NCBI GenBank assembly: GCA_903912365.1
Contig: CAIWGV010000036.1
Coordinates: 1 to 35,069, forward strand
Direction of reading: 5' to 3'
Source of the DNA: an uncultured Alphaproteobacteria bacterium
Lineage (GTDB): Bacteria > Pseudomonadota > Alphaproteobacteria > UBA7879 > UBA5542
DNA: 35,069 nucleotides
This document shows positions 9,372 through 18,003 of the stretch, one piece after another. Position numbers and translations under genes: made by a program. Each line of letters begins with the position of its first letter. The stretch's first letter is position 1. Below the pieces are notes generated by a model. The model ran no database searches. It was not told where the DNA came from and saw only the letters and a program-made list of their open reading frames with translations.

Positions 9372-10697
9372 ATGGCATCAGCCGCGGAACAGTTAGCTTC
9401 TAACTTGGACTTTCGTCTCTTTGCGAAGGCGGAGGATCTCAAAAAACGCATTTGGTTTACGCTTACGGCGTTGCTTATTTACCGGTTGGGAACCTATATC
9501 CCTCTTCCTGGAATTGATATGACTGTTATGGCAGAAATTGCCAAGCGTAATGCAGCGGGTATCTTGGGAATGGTAGATATGTTCTCCGGTGGAGCGCTTT
9601 GGCGTATGACCATATTTGCCCTCAATATTATGCCCTACATTACTTCCAGTATTATCGTTCAGCTTCTGGCGGCGGTCTATCCCCCATGGGAAGCTTACCG
9701 CAAAGAAGGAGAGACGGGCCGGAAGAAACTCAATCAATTTACTCGTTATGGAACAGTTTTTTTGGCAACGGTTCAATCTTTCGCTTTGGCAAAGACTCTA
9801 GAAAGTCAGGGAGCTGTTACGGATCCTGGTCTTTTCTTTGAAATCTCCACTGTCATTCTCGTTGTAGGGGGCACTATGTTCCTCATGTGGTTGGGGGAAC
9901 AAATTACATCCCGCGGTATTGGCAATGGAATTTCTCTCATCATTTTTTCGGGAATCGTGGCGAACTTACCGCAAGCAGCTCTTCGGATGATTGATTTAGG
10001 GCGGGAAGGGGAGTACCCGATTGGGTTCATTTTCATCATCATGGCGTTGATTGTGGCTGTGATTGCCTTCATTATCTACATGGAGAGGGCTCAATATAAA
10101 GTTCTTATTCAATATCCAAAGCGTCAAATGGGAGCAAGGGTTTCTGGTGCTGAAAGCTCACACCTCCCCCTGAAGCTCAATAGCGCGGGTGTGATTCCTC
10201 CTATTTTCGCAAGCTCTCTTCTCCTCTTGCCCGTTACCTTGTTGGGCAGCTTTAATGTAGAGTCGGGATGGGCTCAAACTCTTATGTTCCATATGAATCG
10301 GGGGCAACCGCTCTATATCATTTGCTATAGCCTTCTGATTATTTTCTTTGCTTTTTTCTATACGGCCCTTGTGTTCAATCCGGCGGAAACAGCAGAAAAT
10401 CTTAAAAAATCGGGAGCTTTTGTTCCGGGCATCCGTCCAGGTGTTAATACAGCAGATCATTTCGACTATATTTTAACCCGCTTGACCGTTGTGGGCGCCG
10501 CTTACTTGGTCGTCATTTGTATCCTGCCTGAATTTTTGCAAGCAAAGTATGCTCTGCCTTTTTATCTGGGAGGCACCAGCCTTCTGATTGTTGTCAGCGT
10601 GACCATGGAGACAGTGGGCCAAATTCATTCCCATCTGTTAGCCCATCAATACGAAGGGCTATTAAAGAAATCACGCTTTAATACAAAAGGTCGTTAA
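9372..10697 (+). CDS. secY: Preprotein translocase subunit SecY
   Basis: 441 residues, the usual length, with the expected ten hydrophobic segments. Family marks include LGTYIPLPGID in the first periplasmic region, the FSGGALWRMTIFALNIMPYI plug/TM2 stretch and the cytoplasmic loop YPKRQMGARVSG. SecY forms the inner-membrane channel with SecE and SecG that exports the signal-peptide proteins seen elsewhere in the window. The stop overlaps the adk start (TAATG at 10695-10699). Confidence 0.98.
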   Translation: MASAAEQLASNLDFRLFAKAEDLKKRIWFTLTALLIYRLGTYIPLPGIDMTVMAEIAKRNAAGILGMVDMFSGGALWRMTIFALNIMPYITSSIIVQLLAAVYPPWEAYRKEGETGRKKLNQFTRYGTVFLATVQSFALAKTLESQGAVTDPGLFFEISTVILVVGGTMFLMWLGEQITSRGIGNGISLIIFSGIVANLPQAALRMIDLGREGEYPIGFIFIIMALIVAVIAFIIYMERAQYKVLIQYPKRQMGARVSGAESSHLPLKLNSAGVIPPIFASSLLLLPVTLLGSFNVESGWAQTLMFHMNRGQPLYIICYSLLIIFFAFFYTALVFNPAETAENLKKSGAFVPGIRPGVNTADHFDYILTRLTVVGAAYLVVICILPEFLQAKYALPFYLGGTSLLIVVSVTMETVGQIHSHLLAHQYEGLLKKSRFNTKGR

Positions 10698-11350
10698 TGA
10701 ATATCATTTTGTTGGGGCCTCCCGGGGGCGGAAAGGGCACCCAGGCGGATCTCCTAAAAGATCGGTACGGGTTGATGCACCTCTCTTCAGGAGAGATGAT
10801 TCGCCGGGAGATCCAAGATCAGAGCGCTCTTGGAAAGCAAGCAGAAGAGTACGTGAATTCTGGAAAACTAATGCCAGATAACTTACTTATTGAGATGATT
10901 TCTGAAACCCTTGACCGTCCTGAATACAAAGTTGGTGTTATTTTGGATGGGTTTCCTAGGACATGCCCACAAGCAAAAGCTCTCGAAGAGATGCTTTCTA
11001 GAAAGAGGCAGCGGGTTGACCACGTTATAGAGCTTGCCGTTGATGAATCTTTGTTGGTAAAACGAATTACAGGCCGGTTCTCTTGTGTGGATTGTGGAGC
11101 AGGCTACAACGATTTCTTCAAGAAAGAACACGAAGACGGGGTTTGTGATATTTGTGGATCTACAAACTTTCATCGCCGTAAGGATGACACAGTAGATACG
11201 GTAAAAGAACGATTTAAAGTTTACCGAGAGCAAACCATGCCGATCATTCCTTATTATGAGAGGCAGGGGGTTCTTGAGGTATTAGATGGAGCAGCAAAGG
11301 TCGATGAGGTTGCTCGGGCTATAAATAATATCATCGAAAAGCGTAAATAA
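10697..11350 (+). CDS. adk: Adenylate kinase, zinc-binding LID type
   Basis: 217 residues. The P-loop is GPPGGGKGTQ (residues 7-16) and the phosphate-binding GFPRT is at 85-89. The LID carries CxxC pairs at Cys130/Cys133 and Cys150/Cys153, the tetracysteine zinc site common in alphaproteobacterial and Gram-positive Adk rather than the His/Ser/Asp/Thr form of E. coli. It interconverts ATP + AMP and 2 ADP. Coupled to secY through a TAATG overlap, it ends the spc-type block before a 77-bp gap. Confidence 0.98.
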   Translation: MNIILLGPPGGGKGTQADLLKDRYGLMHLSSGEMIRREIQDQSALGKQAEEYVNSGKLMPDNLLIEMISETLDRPEYKVGVILDGFPRTCPQAKALEEMLSRKRQRVDHVIELAVDESLLVKRITGRFSCVDCGAGYNDFFKKEHEDGVCDICGSTNFHRRKDDTVDTVKERFKVYREQTMPIIPYYERQGVLEVLDGAAKVDEVARAINNIIEKRK

Positions 11351-11352
11351 GC

Positions 11353-11379
11353 TTGACTCTTTCTGTTTTTATCTATAAA
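11353..11379 (+). promoter_or_regulatory. Candidate promoter for rpsM-rpsK-rpoA-rplQ
   Basis: TTGACT (11353-11358) and TATAAA (11374-11379) are separated by 15 bp, slightly short for a sigma-70 promoter. The pair lies in the only sizeable gap inside the ribosomal block and could give the alpha genes their own start. The -10 box falls in the right arm of an inverted repeat. A chance match in AT-rich DNA is possible. Confidence 0.45.
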
Positions 11380-11388
11380 AACAGAAAG
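11359..11388. repeat. Perfect 14-bp inverted repeat between adk and rpsM
   Basis: CTTTCTGTTTTTAT (11359-11372) and ATAAAAACAGAAAG (11375-11388) are perfect complements around a 2-nt centre. As RNA this would form a hairpin of about 12 bp with a 6-nt loop. No T-run follows on the + strand, so it is not a standard terminator; it could attenuate readthrough from adk or act as a protein-binding palindrome on the candidate promoter. Confidence 0.7.
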
Positions 11389-11427
11389 CCGAAGTTATTT
11401 TATATTGAATTGAATAGGAGTTACTAA

Positions 11428-11802
11428 GTGGCACGTATTGCGGGTGTGAATGTTCCCTCCCAGAAGCGGGTGGAGATTGCTTTAGCTTATATCTATGGTA
11501 TAGGGCCTACTAAAGCTGTGGAAATTTGTAAGAAAGCAGGCATTGATTCGGCTCGGAGAGTTTTTCAACTTTCTGAGGACGAGCTGTCACAGATTCGGGG
11601 AATCATTGATCAAGACTACCAGGTGGAAGGGGATCTTCGTCGCGTTGTAGCTATGAATATCAAGCGTTTGGTGGATTTGGGTTGTTACACGGGATTGCGT
11701 CATCGTAAGGGACTTCCTGTGAGAGGACAAAGAACGCATACAAATGCGAGGACCCGTAAAGGAAAAGCGCGGCCCATCGCTGGTAAGAAGAAGGCAGTAT
11801 AG
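11428..11802 (+). CDS. rpsM: 30S ribosomal protein S13
   Basis: 124 residues from a GTG start preceded by AATAGGAGTTACTAA. The helix-hairpin region ([22 protein letters not shown]) and the basic tail ([20 protein letters not shown]) that reaches tRNA at the A/P sites are present. S13 pairs with S19 in the 30S head. It is the first gene of the alpha operon. Confidence 0.98.
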   Translation: MARIAGVNVPSQKRVEIALAYIYGIGPTKAVEICKKAGIDSARRVFQLSEDELSQIRGIIDQDYQVEGDLRRVVAMNIKRLVDLGCYTGLRHRKGLPVRGQRTHTNARTRKGKARPIAGKKKAV

Positions 11803-11810
11803 GATTTAGA

Positions 11811-12209
11811 ATGTCAACACAACAAACAGGATCTCAAAGGTTACGGCGTCGCGAGCGGAAGAATATTGTTGCGGCAGTGGCTCATATTAGCGCTTCTTTT
11901 AACAATACGATTGTCAATATAACGGACTTGCAAGGGAATACTATTGCTTGGTCATCTTCGGGCGCGAGTAAGTTTAGCGGATCAAAAAAATCTACACCTT
12001 TTGCGGCTCAGATTGCGGCTGAAAATGCAGGCAAGAAAGCTCGGGAACATGGGGTAAAAACTCTAGAAGTAAAAGTAAAGGGGCCAGGATCTGGCCGGGA
12101 ATCCGCTCTGAGAGCTTTATTAGCTGTGGGTTTTACGGTTTCTACAATCCGAGATGTAACCTCTTTGCCTCATAATGGGGTAAAACCTTCAAAACGACGT
12201 CGTGTTTAA
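11811..12209 (+). CDS. rpsK: 30S ribosomal protein S11
   Basis: 132 residues. Family blocks: [20 protein letters not shown] near the N-terminus, then [15 protein letters not shown] and the ending [17 protein letters not shown]11 lies on the 30S platform near the mRNA exit. rpsD, which follows rpsK in E. coli, is absent, as expected in Alphaproteobacteria. Confidence 0.98.
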   Translation: MSTQQTGSQRLRRRERKNIVAAVAHISASFNNTIVNITDLQGNTIAWSSSGASKFSGSKKSTPFAAQIAAENAGKKAREHGVKTLEVKVKGPGSGRESALRALLAVGFTVSTIRDVTSLPHNGVKPSKRRRV

Positions 12210-12230
12210 TTAGATAGCGGGAGCTTTAAA

Positions 12231-13247
12231 GTGATACAAGAGAACTGGCAAACATTAATAAAACCTACAGATATTAAGATCAAGGGTCTTGATAAGGGGA
12301 TGACGCGCTCTGAACTGACGGTAGAACCGTTAGAAAGAGGATTTGGATTAACTTTGGGGAATGCTCTTCGTCGCATTCTTCTTTCCTCTATTCGGGGTGC
12401 AGCTATTACGTCTATACAGATTGAAGGAGTCGTTCACGAGTTCTCTTCTATCCCAGGTGTTTTGGAAGATGTAACGGATATTATTTTGAACATAAAGTCT
12501 TTGGCTCTGAAACTGCATAGCGATGGATCAAAGAAAGTTCAGCTGATTCATAAAGGGGCAGGCGTTGTAACGGCGGGCATGATCAAGACGGGCGCAGATG
12601 TTGAAATTTTGAATCCAGATTTGGTTATTTGTCATATGGATGCTGATGCACAACTTTCTATGGAATTAACGGTGGAGCATGGCAGAGGTTATGTGCCGGC
12701 GTCGCAGAATCGTAAAGAGGGAATGCCTGTAGGAGTGATTCCTGTGGATTCTTTATTCAGCCCCATTAAGAAGGTTTCTTATCGGGTGGATAATACCCGT
12801 GTAGGCCAAGTGACAGATTATGATCGGTTGGTTTTGGAAGTGACCACCAATGGAACAGTATCTCCAGAAGATTCTATTGCTTTGGCGGCGCGGGTTCTGC
12901 AGGATCAATTAAGGCCCTTTGTTAACTTTGATGAGCCTCTGGATTCCAGAGATAAGCGTTATGAGGAAAGCCTTACGATTCCAAAAGATTTGCTAAAGAA
13001 GATCTCTGATCTGGAGCTTTCCGTGAGAGCAGCGAACTGTTTGAAGAGTGATAATATCATTTACATCGGTGATTTGGTTCAGCGGACAGAAGCTGAGATG
13101 CTGAAGACCCCAAACTTTGGTCGTAAATCTTTGAATGAGATCAAGCACATATTGCTTAGTATGGGCCTTCATTTTGGGATGGATGTTCCAGGATGGCCTC
13201 CGGTAGATATTGAAAATCTAGCGAAAAAATTGGATGAAAACCTCTAA
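12231..13247 (+). CDS. rpoA: DNA-directed RNA polymerase subunit alpha
   Basis: 338 residues from a GTG start with GGGAG about 8 bases upstream. The N-terminal domain (to about residue 235) has the dimerisation motif [20 protein letters not shown]. After a linker, the C-terminal domain (about 255-325) contains the helix-hairpin-helix DNA/UP-element and activator contact region ([19 protein letters not shown]). It assembles the polymerase core and is co-transcribed with ribosomal genes as usual. Confidence 0.98.
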   Translation: MIQENWQTLIKPTDIKIKGLDKGMTRSELTVEPLERGFGLTLGNALRRILLSSIRGAAITSIQIEGVVHEFSSIPGVLEDVTDIILNIKSLALKLHSDGSKKVQLIHKGAGVVTAGMIKTGADVEILNPDLVICHMDADAQLSMELTVEHGRGYVPASQNRKEGMPVGVIPVDSLFSPIKKVSYRVDNTRVGQVTDYDRLVLEVTTNGTVSPEDSIALAARVLQDQLRPFVNFDEPLDSRDKRYEESLTIPKDLLKKISDLELSVRAANCLKSDNIIYIGDLVQRTEAEMLKTPNFGRKSLNEIKHILLSMGLHFGMDVPGWPPVDIENLAKKLDENL

Positions 13248-13264
13248 GAGATTGAGATAAAAAA

Positions 13265-13732
13265 ATGCGTCATAAAATTGCTGGCCGTAAACTAAACAGA
13301 ACTTCAACCCATCGTCGGGTTTTGTTCCAGAACCTTGTGAACTCATTGATTTCTCACGAGCAGATTAAGACAACTTTGCCAAAAGCAAAGGCTTTGCGTC
13401 CTGTGGTTGAAAAGATCATTACTCAAGCACGGGGAGCTGATTTGCATACCCGCCGTATTCTTATGAGCCGTCTTCAAGACCAAGGTGTAGTATCTAAATT
13501 GATGGGTGAAATTACAGATCGTTACAAAGAGCGAGCTGGTGGATATACGCGCATCATTAAGGCTGGTTTCCGCTATGGAGATGCAGCTCCCATGGCCATC
13601 ATCGCTCTAGTAGATCGGTCTTTGACTGGTACAGCGTTGGTTGTGGAGGGAAATGACTCTCTCGAGATCATTGATCAAGCTCCTGTTGAGCCTAAGAAAG
13701 CTTCTAAGCCAAAGGCAGAGAAGAAGAACTAG
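13265..13732 (+). CDS. rplQ: 50S ribosomal protein L17
   Basis: 155 residues. The first 120 match L17 ([28 protein letters not shown] opening region and [26 protein letters not shown]). The last 35 are a charged, lysine- and proline-containing extension ([14 protein letters not shown]) like those of many alphaproteobacterial L17 proteins. It ends the ribosomal block; the next gene is convergent. Confidence 0.98.
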   Translation: MRHKIAGRKLNRTSTHRRVLFQNLVNSLISHEQIKTTLPKAKALRPVVEKIITQARGADLHTRRILMSRLQDQGVVSKLMGEITDRYKERAGGYTRIIKAGFRYGDAAPMAIIALVDRSLTGTALVVEGNDSLEIIDQAPVEPKKASKPKAEKKN

Positions 13733-13772
13733 TACCGTTCTTAGAAAATAAGCATCAAAAAAACCCCTAACT

Positions 13773-13809
13773 GTCACCACAAAAATATATTCCAGATTTT
13801 CGTGGTGAC
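13773..13809. terminator. Inverted repeat between convergent genes, possible terminator
   Basis: GTCACCAC (13773-13780) pairs with GTGGTGAC (13802-13809), and the AAAAT/ATTTT bases just inside extend the stem past one mismatch. It lies between rplQ (+) and the convergent secreted-protein gene (-). On the - strand a run of seven T follows 9 nt after the stem; on the + strand only a weak T-rich stretch follows. It may serve both directions, but it is not a textbook intrinsic terminator. Confidence 0.4.
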
Positions 13810-13895
13810 GATCCATATCTTTTAATACTTACCTCTTGGGTACGGTATACCCTCTATTCTCTGATTGACTTAAGAGGCCATCCCGTTCATTTTCT

Positions 13896-13990
13896 AGACT
13901 CCACCTCACTATCAAGACTCCACCTCACTATCAAGACTCACCCTCACTATCAAGACTCCACCTCACTATCAAGACTCACCCTCACTATCA
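13896..13990. repeat. Five tandem 19-bp repeats
   Basis: Five contiguous copies start at 13896, 13915, 13934, 13953 and 13972. The consensus is AGACTCCACCTCACTATCA; copies 3 and 5 read TCACCC instead of TCCACC, giving the order A-A-B-A-B. No spacers separate them. The rightmost copy encodes the last residues and stop codon of the - strand gene that ends at 13969; the other four lie downstream of that stop. Confidence 0.95.
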
Positions 13991-15402
13991 AGACCCCCGT
14001 CTATGGCGGCTCGTAAATCTTCCTCTTGAAGTGTCATTACCTTAACGCATTTAGATCCGACCCGCAGAGATCTTTTTATTTTCTGAGCTTTTGTAAGGGC
14101 AGGAGACCCAACCTTTCCTCTATATTTGGGATGATAAACCAGATGAATCTTCTTAATATCTTTTTTCCCACACATCTCACATATTCCCTCTGGAAAATCG
14201 AGTGAAAAAGTATCTATCTCTGTCCACCCAAAGTGAGGAATGACACCCCCTTTCCAATATTTTTGCCATGTCTTTTGAATGTCATTGAGGGGGGTTTCTT
14301 CGTAATAGCAGGAAAGGTCCCAATTTACGACTTTTAGGTAAGGTAACAATTCTCTTAAAAGACCTTGGGCACTTGCAGGAACAAGGGGGTCTAAAAGAGG
14401 GTTTGGTTTCATAAATGCCTGTCCTAATAATTTTGCAAGCTCGATGCCCGGGCTTGTTGTCCAAAAAATACGCTTTTCATCTTCAAGTTTAAGCTTTGGA
14501 CGTCTTAAAACCCCCAGGGTTCGAAAAAGGATATCCTGTAATTCGGCATCTTTTTTGCGATCAACCTCTTGCAAACGATCGGATTTAAAATTTCTTCCTT
14601 GTCTATAATCGTGACTGTAATGATAAGCGGCGGAGATCCTATGCCTAAAGGGAACAGAGACAGCTGAGGATAGTTTGCACTCGGAAGGCAGTTGGTTTTT
14701 ATGACAAAAAGTGCAGACGTCCCACCAACTAAATCCATGAACATCTATGCGTATCAAGGACCTTTCGCCCAGCTGAGGTTCTAGAAAGTATTGAGCATAC
14801 TTTTTCCAAAATGCCTCTGAATGAAGATATCCTTCAAAGGGAGATCCTCCTATGGGAATTTCCTTAAAAGTATTTGAAAAACCTAGCTCTCTCTCTAAAT
14901 GCTTGTTCATCCAGGCACCGCGAATAATTTTTATTTTTTCCCCTCCAAAAAGGAGAGGATATATCCTTTGAACTGCTTTTTCCCAATCACTTTTTAGGCC
15001 GCCACTGGCAAAAAGACAAATTTTCTCTCCCCGCTTTACAAAGGTAGGGGTTGCGTGGGTCTGCCCATGGGGCCCTTCTATATGGAGGAGGAGAAAAGGA
15101 ATAAAGATGTTGGCGTTGTGATTCGGGTCTCCCAAATAAGTATTAGCCAAAATCTTTACGCGCAGGGCAATTTTGACAGCCTTTTCAAATCCTTCAGGAT
15201 GTTCTAAGGAAGGTCTTTCTTCCACAACAGGGGGAACGGGAGCCTGAGTTGTTACAAAAATGGCATCCAAGTCTTGGGAGGAAATGCGTCGACGAGGTCT
15301 TTTTGTAGAGGGGGGGGCCATTTCTTCGTCGCTCTGGGAAGAATAAGCAGAAAAAGAGATTCCTAAAAACAGGATAGAAAGGAAAACATTGAAAATTTTC
15401 AT
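13969..15402 (-). CDS. Secreted deaminase-fold-like protein with C-terminal zinc-ribbon-like module
   Basis: 477 residues. The ATG at 15402 is preferred over an in-frame GTG at 15414 because GGAG sits 6 bases upstream of it (the GTG codon lies next to this site) and a signal peptide then starts at residue 1 (MKIFNVFLSILFLGISFSAYS). A short charged, proline-containing stretch follows. In the middle, HSE (residues 194-196) and WWDVCTFC (CxxC at 230/233) have the spacing and order of the HxE...CxxC zinc motifs of the cytidine/nucleic-acid deaminase superfamily. Near the C-terminus, CEMCG (408/411) and VGSKC (452) look like a second zinc site. The last 7 codons and stop come from a tandem repeat. 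The motif match is seen; deaminase activity is inference. It could be an exported effector or toxin; no immunity gene is obvious beside it. Confidence 0.6.
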   Translation of the reverse strand: MKIFNVFLSILFLGISFSAYSSQSDEEMAPPSTKRPRRRISSQDLDAIFVTTQAPVPPVVEERPSLEHPEGFEKAVKIALRVKILANTYLGDPNHNANIFIPFLLLHIEGPHGQTHATPTFVKRGEKICLFASGGLKSDWEKAVQRIYPLLFGGEKIKIIRGAWMNKHLERELGFSNTFKEIPIGGSPFEGYLHSEAFWKKYAQYFLEPQLGERSLIRIDVHGFSWWDVCTFCHKNQLPSECKLSSAVSVPFRHRISAAYHYSHDYRQGRNFKSDRLQEVDRKKDAELQDILFRTLGVLRRPKLKLEDEKRIFWTTSPGIELAKLLGQAFMKPNPLLDPLVPASAQGLLRELLPYLKVVNWDLSCYYEETPLNDIQKTWQKYWKGGVIPHFGWTEIDTFSLDFPEGICEMCGKKDIKKIHLVYHPKYRGKVGSPALTKAQKIKRSLRVGSKCVKVMTLQEEDLRAAIDGGLDSEGES

Positions 15403-15468
15403 GCAAAACTCCACGGACTTAATTTTGGGAAACCCTACAGGGTCTTGAAAGAGAGTTCAATGTTTTTC

Positions 15469-16803
15469 TTAAGAGTTATCAGCTTGTTCGGCTGCCTTTT
15501 TGGCTTCATTTTTTGCGATGAGATCTTTGGCTTTGCTAACCCACTCAGGAGCAATGGGGGCATCCATGGCATCTTCTTCTCCTTGAGGGAGAGCCTCGTC
15601 AAAGAGAGGAGCATTTCCGGTCTCTTCAGTGGGAACAACAGAGGGTTCTGGGGCAGGTGTGGGTTCTTCAAAAGGATTCTCAGGGCTCCCTTGGCTTTGA
15701 ATTTCGCTCATAACTTTGTCCGTGGGAAGGGGCGGCGGCAGTTGAGTTGTTTCCGGGATTTTTAAGAAAGGATTCACAGGACCTCCCTGATCCTCAATTT
15801 CAGCAACAACTTCTGCAGCAGGCGTCTCTGAGGAAGCAGAGGACGTTATGATAGGCTGGCTCACAACGGCCTCTACTGAATACTTACTTTGATCCAGTCG
15901 TTTGGCTTGAGCTTCTAGTTTTTTCTCAATAAGGCGTTGTGTTTCAATGGAGGTGGCCGGGCGGTTTGCGAGAACAAGTACGAAATTGTTGGTTCCATCT
16001 GAATTTGGAGACATGAATTGATCTACAGCACTGCAGTTATTTGTAGTTTTTATTTGAAGGATGGAATAGTTAGGGTTTGTCTCATCCAATCGATAGGTGG
16101 CGATATTGTAGTCACCCAAGTCTCTCGTGGGCATTACTGGCCAATTTGTTTTGGGTAAATAAACCAACAGAAGTTGATCGGAAGAAATTGATTGGAAATC
16201 AAAATACTCTTCCTTCTCTGATCTAATGACAAGCCATGTGGTGCCTTCTTCTTTTGGCACAACTTTAATTTGTTTCACCTTATTTCGATGAAGCTCCGTA
16301 TTAATCTGCTGGGTGATTTGAACCACAGGAGGTTGGGGCTCCACCATAGGCTGTGGGACTTCTGCCGGCATTTCTGGTTCCACAGGGGGCGGAGGCGGGG
16401 GTGCCGGAGCTTCCGTGAGAAGATCTATGGTAAAGCGACTCCCTTTCGGTTTTTTTACGAGGGCTTTTCCCACAACACGTGTATTGGGAGCCAGAGAAAC
16501 AACACATTGGCGCCATCCTTCTGAATTCTTTTTAATGACGTATTTTTGAAATCCACCATAGCTGGTTGTGCGGGACTCTGGAATTTGCCAAAAAGTATCC
16601 TCCGGTCCCCCTACGGTTAAGGTATTGTTGTCGACATCTTCTGTGACTGTAAGAGGCATGGACTTGCTAAGTTCAAAAACGATTTTTGTTTTATTTTGTA
16701 TGAATCCCACTTGAACGTCTCGAACAGTAAGGTTCGAACGAACGTCAGCATTCGCCACAGCTAAACCAATAAAAAGAAAACTGATAAAAGTCCGTAAAAT
16801 CAT
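15469..16803 (-). CDS. Secreted protein with AMIN-like N-terminal domain
   Basis: 444 residues. A signal peptide (about residues 1-19, MILRTFISFLFIGLAVANA) is followed by a region at 27-130 (VGFIQNKTKIVFELS to SRFTIDLLTE) that resembles the AMIN domain of cell-wall amidases, which targets peptidoglycan at the septum. A proline-rich linker (132-160) follows, then a second beta-rich region (about 160-280) and a charged low-complexity tail. The tail has an imperfect internal repeat (332-351 and 364-383, both with EI..QG.P.NPF). No amidase catalytic domain is present, so it is not AmiC itself. It may be a periplasmic envelope or division accessory protein. The AMIN assignment is by motif feel only. 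It lies 74 bp downstream of the rsm22-like gene on the same strand. Confidence 0.6.
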   Translation of the reverse strand: MILRTFISFLFIGLAVANADVRSNLTVRDVQVGFIQNKTKIVFELSKSMPLTVTEDVDNNTLTVGGPEDTFWQIPESRTTSYGGFQKYVIKKNSEGWRQCVVSLAPNTRVVGKALVKKPKGSRFTIDLLTEAPAPPPPPPVEPEMPAEVPQPMVEPQPPVVQITQQINTELHRNKVKQIKVVPKEEGTTWLVIRSEKEEYFDFQSISSDQLLLVYLPKTNWPVMPTRDLGDYNIATYRLDETNPNYSILQIKTTNNCSAVDQFMSPNSDGTNNFVLVLANRPATSIETQRLIEKKLEAQAKRLDQSKYSVEAVVSQPIITSSASSETPAAEVVAEIEDQGGPVNPFLKIPETTQLPPPLPTDKVMSEIQSQGSPENPFEEPTPAPEPSVVPTEETGNAPLFDEALPQGEEDAMDAPIAPEWVSKAKDLIAKNEAKKAAEQADNS

Positions 16804-16877
16804 ATTACCCTGTCATACCTTAAAATAATCATACACAATTTTTAAAAGTTGTGCAGGTATTTTCTTAAGGAAGATCT

Positions 16878-17804
16878 TTAATCTCTGAGTAAATCGCCCC
16901 ACTTAAGGTCTAGGAGCTGTTTGTAGTTTGAATTCTTTGATTTGGTAAAGGTTTTTTGATCACGGCCCTCCGGTGTGCACAGTTCCATCCTCATATGCCC
17001 TGGCTTTTTAAGAGGTTTTTTGAGGATGCGGGGGTAGGGAACAGAACAGGTCTTTTTGAGAACAATCAGGTAGGAAAATTTTTCATCTTCATAGGATAGT
17101 TTTCCTTTCTTAATGGCTTGATGGGTCGCCGTTCTAGGAATTCGTACGGGAAAATGGCACCAGTCAGAGGTATTTTCTAAGGGACACGGGGCATTATGGC
17201 CGCAGGGGGCCAATATGTGGGCGCCTTGATCAATGAACATCTTTCTAGCTTTTACAATTTCTTGGAATCCTTTTGGAGTCCCTGGCTCTACGATTAGGAG
17301 GGCTTTGGTTGTATGGTTCCAGGCTTTCTCTAGAACTGATATTTTTTTAGTGTCTGGAATTTCGGAAAGCACATAGGACATCACCAGCAAATCTGCAGAT
17401 GCTTCGGGCACAAATTTCGTAATGTCTTGGGTTACTAACTGAGGAGAGTTTCGTTCTTCTTTCAAGAGATGACGGAGGACCTCTAAAACAAAAGGATTCT
17501 GTTCCGTAAGGGTGACAGATGAGGTGGGAAAATAATTCTTTAAGGCCCAAAAGGTTGTGCCAGGACCGCTCCCTAAATCTAAAACAGTTTCTATGGAAAG
17601 GTCAGATAAAGTTTTAAGCTCATATAAAACCCGTGACAAAGCAGCATAGGTGGCGGGCATTCGGGCTATAGCATAGGCCATGGCCTCTTCCCGTGTTTTA
17701 ATGTCTTTTGAGGATCCTCCGCCTCGGTAAGTCTCAGAGAGCGTTGCATAAGATTCGCAAAGTTTTTTCAAAGACAGAGGAAAGGAAAAATCGGGATAAG
17801 ACAT
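16878..17804 (-). CDS. Rsm22/METTL17-family ribosome-associated protein with Fe-S-type cysteines
   Basis: 308 residues from the ATG at 17804, chosen over an in-frame GTG at 17825 because it overlaps the iscX stop in a TAATG junction. It is a SAM-methyltransferase-fold protein: VLDLGSGPGTT (residues 74-84) is motif I, and MSYVLSEIPD (142-151) follows. Four cysteines, C201, C207, C216 and C276, reproduce the pattern Cx5C...C...C of the Rsm22/METTL17 family, whose mitochondrial members bind a [4Fe-4S] cluster and help mature the small ribosomal subunit. The closing PGHMRMELCTPEG is also typical. Being coupled to iscX and fdx fits an Fe-S role. Methylation activity is not certain in this family. 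Confidence 0.88.
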   Translation of the reverse strand: MSYPDFSFPLSLKKLCESYATLSETYRGGGSSKDIKTREEAMAYAIARMPATYAALSRVLYELKTLSDLSIETVLDLGSGPGTTFWALKNYFPTSSVTLTEQNPFVLEVLRHLLKEERNSPQLVTQDITKFVPEASADLLVMSYVLSEIPDTKKISVLEKAWNHTTKALLIVEPGTPKGFQEIVKARKMFIDQGAHILAPCGHNAPCPLENTSDWCHFPVRIPRTATHQAIKKGKLSYEDEKFSYLIVLKKTCSVPYPRILKKPLKKPGHMRMELCTPEGRDQKTFTKSKNSNYKQLLDLKWGDLLRD

Positions 17805-17998
17805 TAATTGCGTTCGTCCAACCACGCCATTTGGATGGCCTCCAGAATTTTTTCATTGGAGGTGTTGGGATTATCATTAAATCCCTCCAGATCTTGTACC
17901 CATTTCCATAGATCTGTAAATCGAACGCTTAGAATATCAACAGAGGGATATTTTTCTTCTAGAGCTTCTGCTATATCGTAAATGTCTACCCACCGCAT
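17804..17998 (-). CDS. iscX: Fe-S cluster assembly protein IscX
   Basis: 64 residues, a full-length small acidic IscX (YfhJ). The diagnostic segments VRFTDLWKWVQDLEGF and NEKILEAIQMAWLDE are present. IscX binds IscS and modulates sulfur transfer as an iron-dependent regulator. It starts 5 bp downstream of the fdx stop and overlaps the next gene by one base, so fdx, iscX and the rsm22-like gene form a tight set. iscS, iscU, hscA and hscB are not in the window. Confidence 0.95.
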   Translation of the reverse strand: MRWVDIYDIAEALEEKYPSVDILSVRFTDLWKWVQDLEGFNDNPNTSNEKILEAIQMAWLDERN

Positions 17999-18003
17999 GG
18001 GGG

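Noticed and set aside
13896-13990. CRISPR array
   Set aside because: The 19-bp units are contiguous, with no spacers.
13896-13990. Phase variation of the deaminase-like protein by repeat slippage
   Set aside because: The stop codon is made at the first unit boundary, so changing copy number does not change the protein.
16834-16853. Hairpin CACAATTTTTAAAAGTTGTG as terminator of the rsm22-like gene
   Set aside because: The stem is AU-rich with a mismatch and lacks a proper T-run, so it is not annotated as a terminator.
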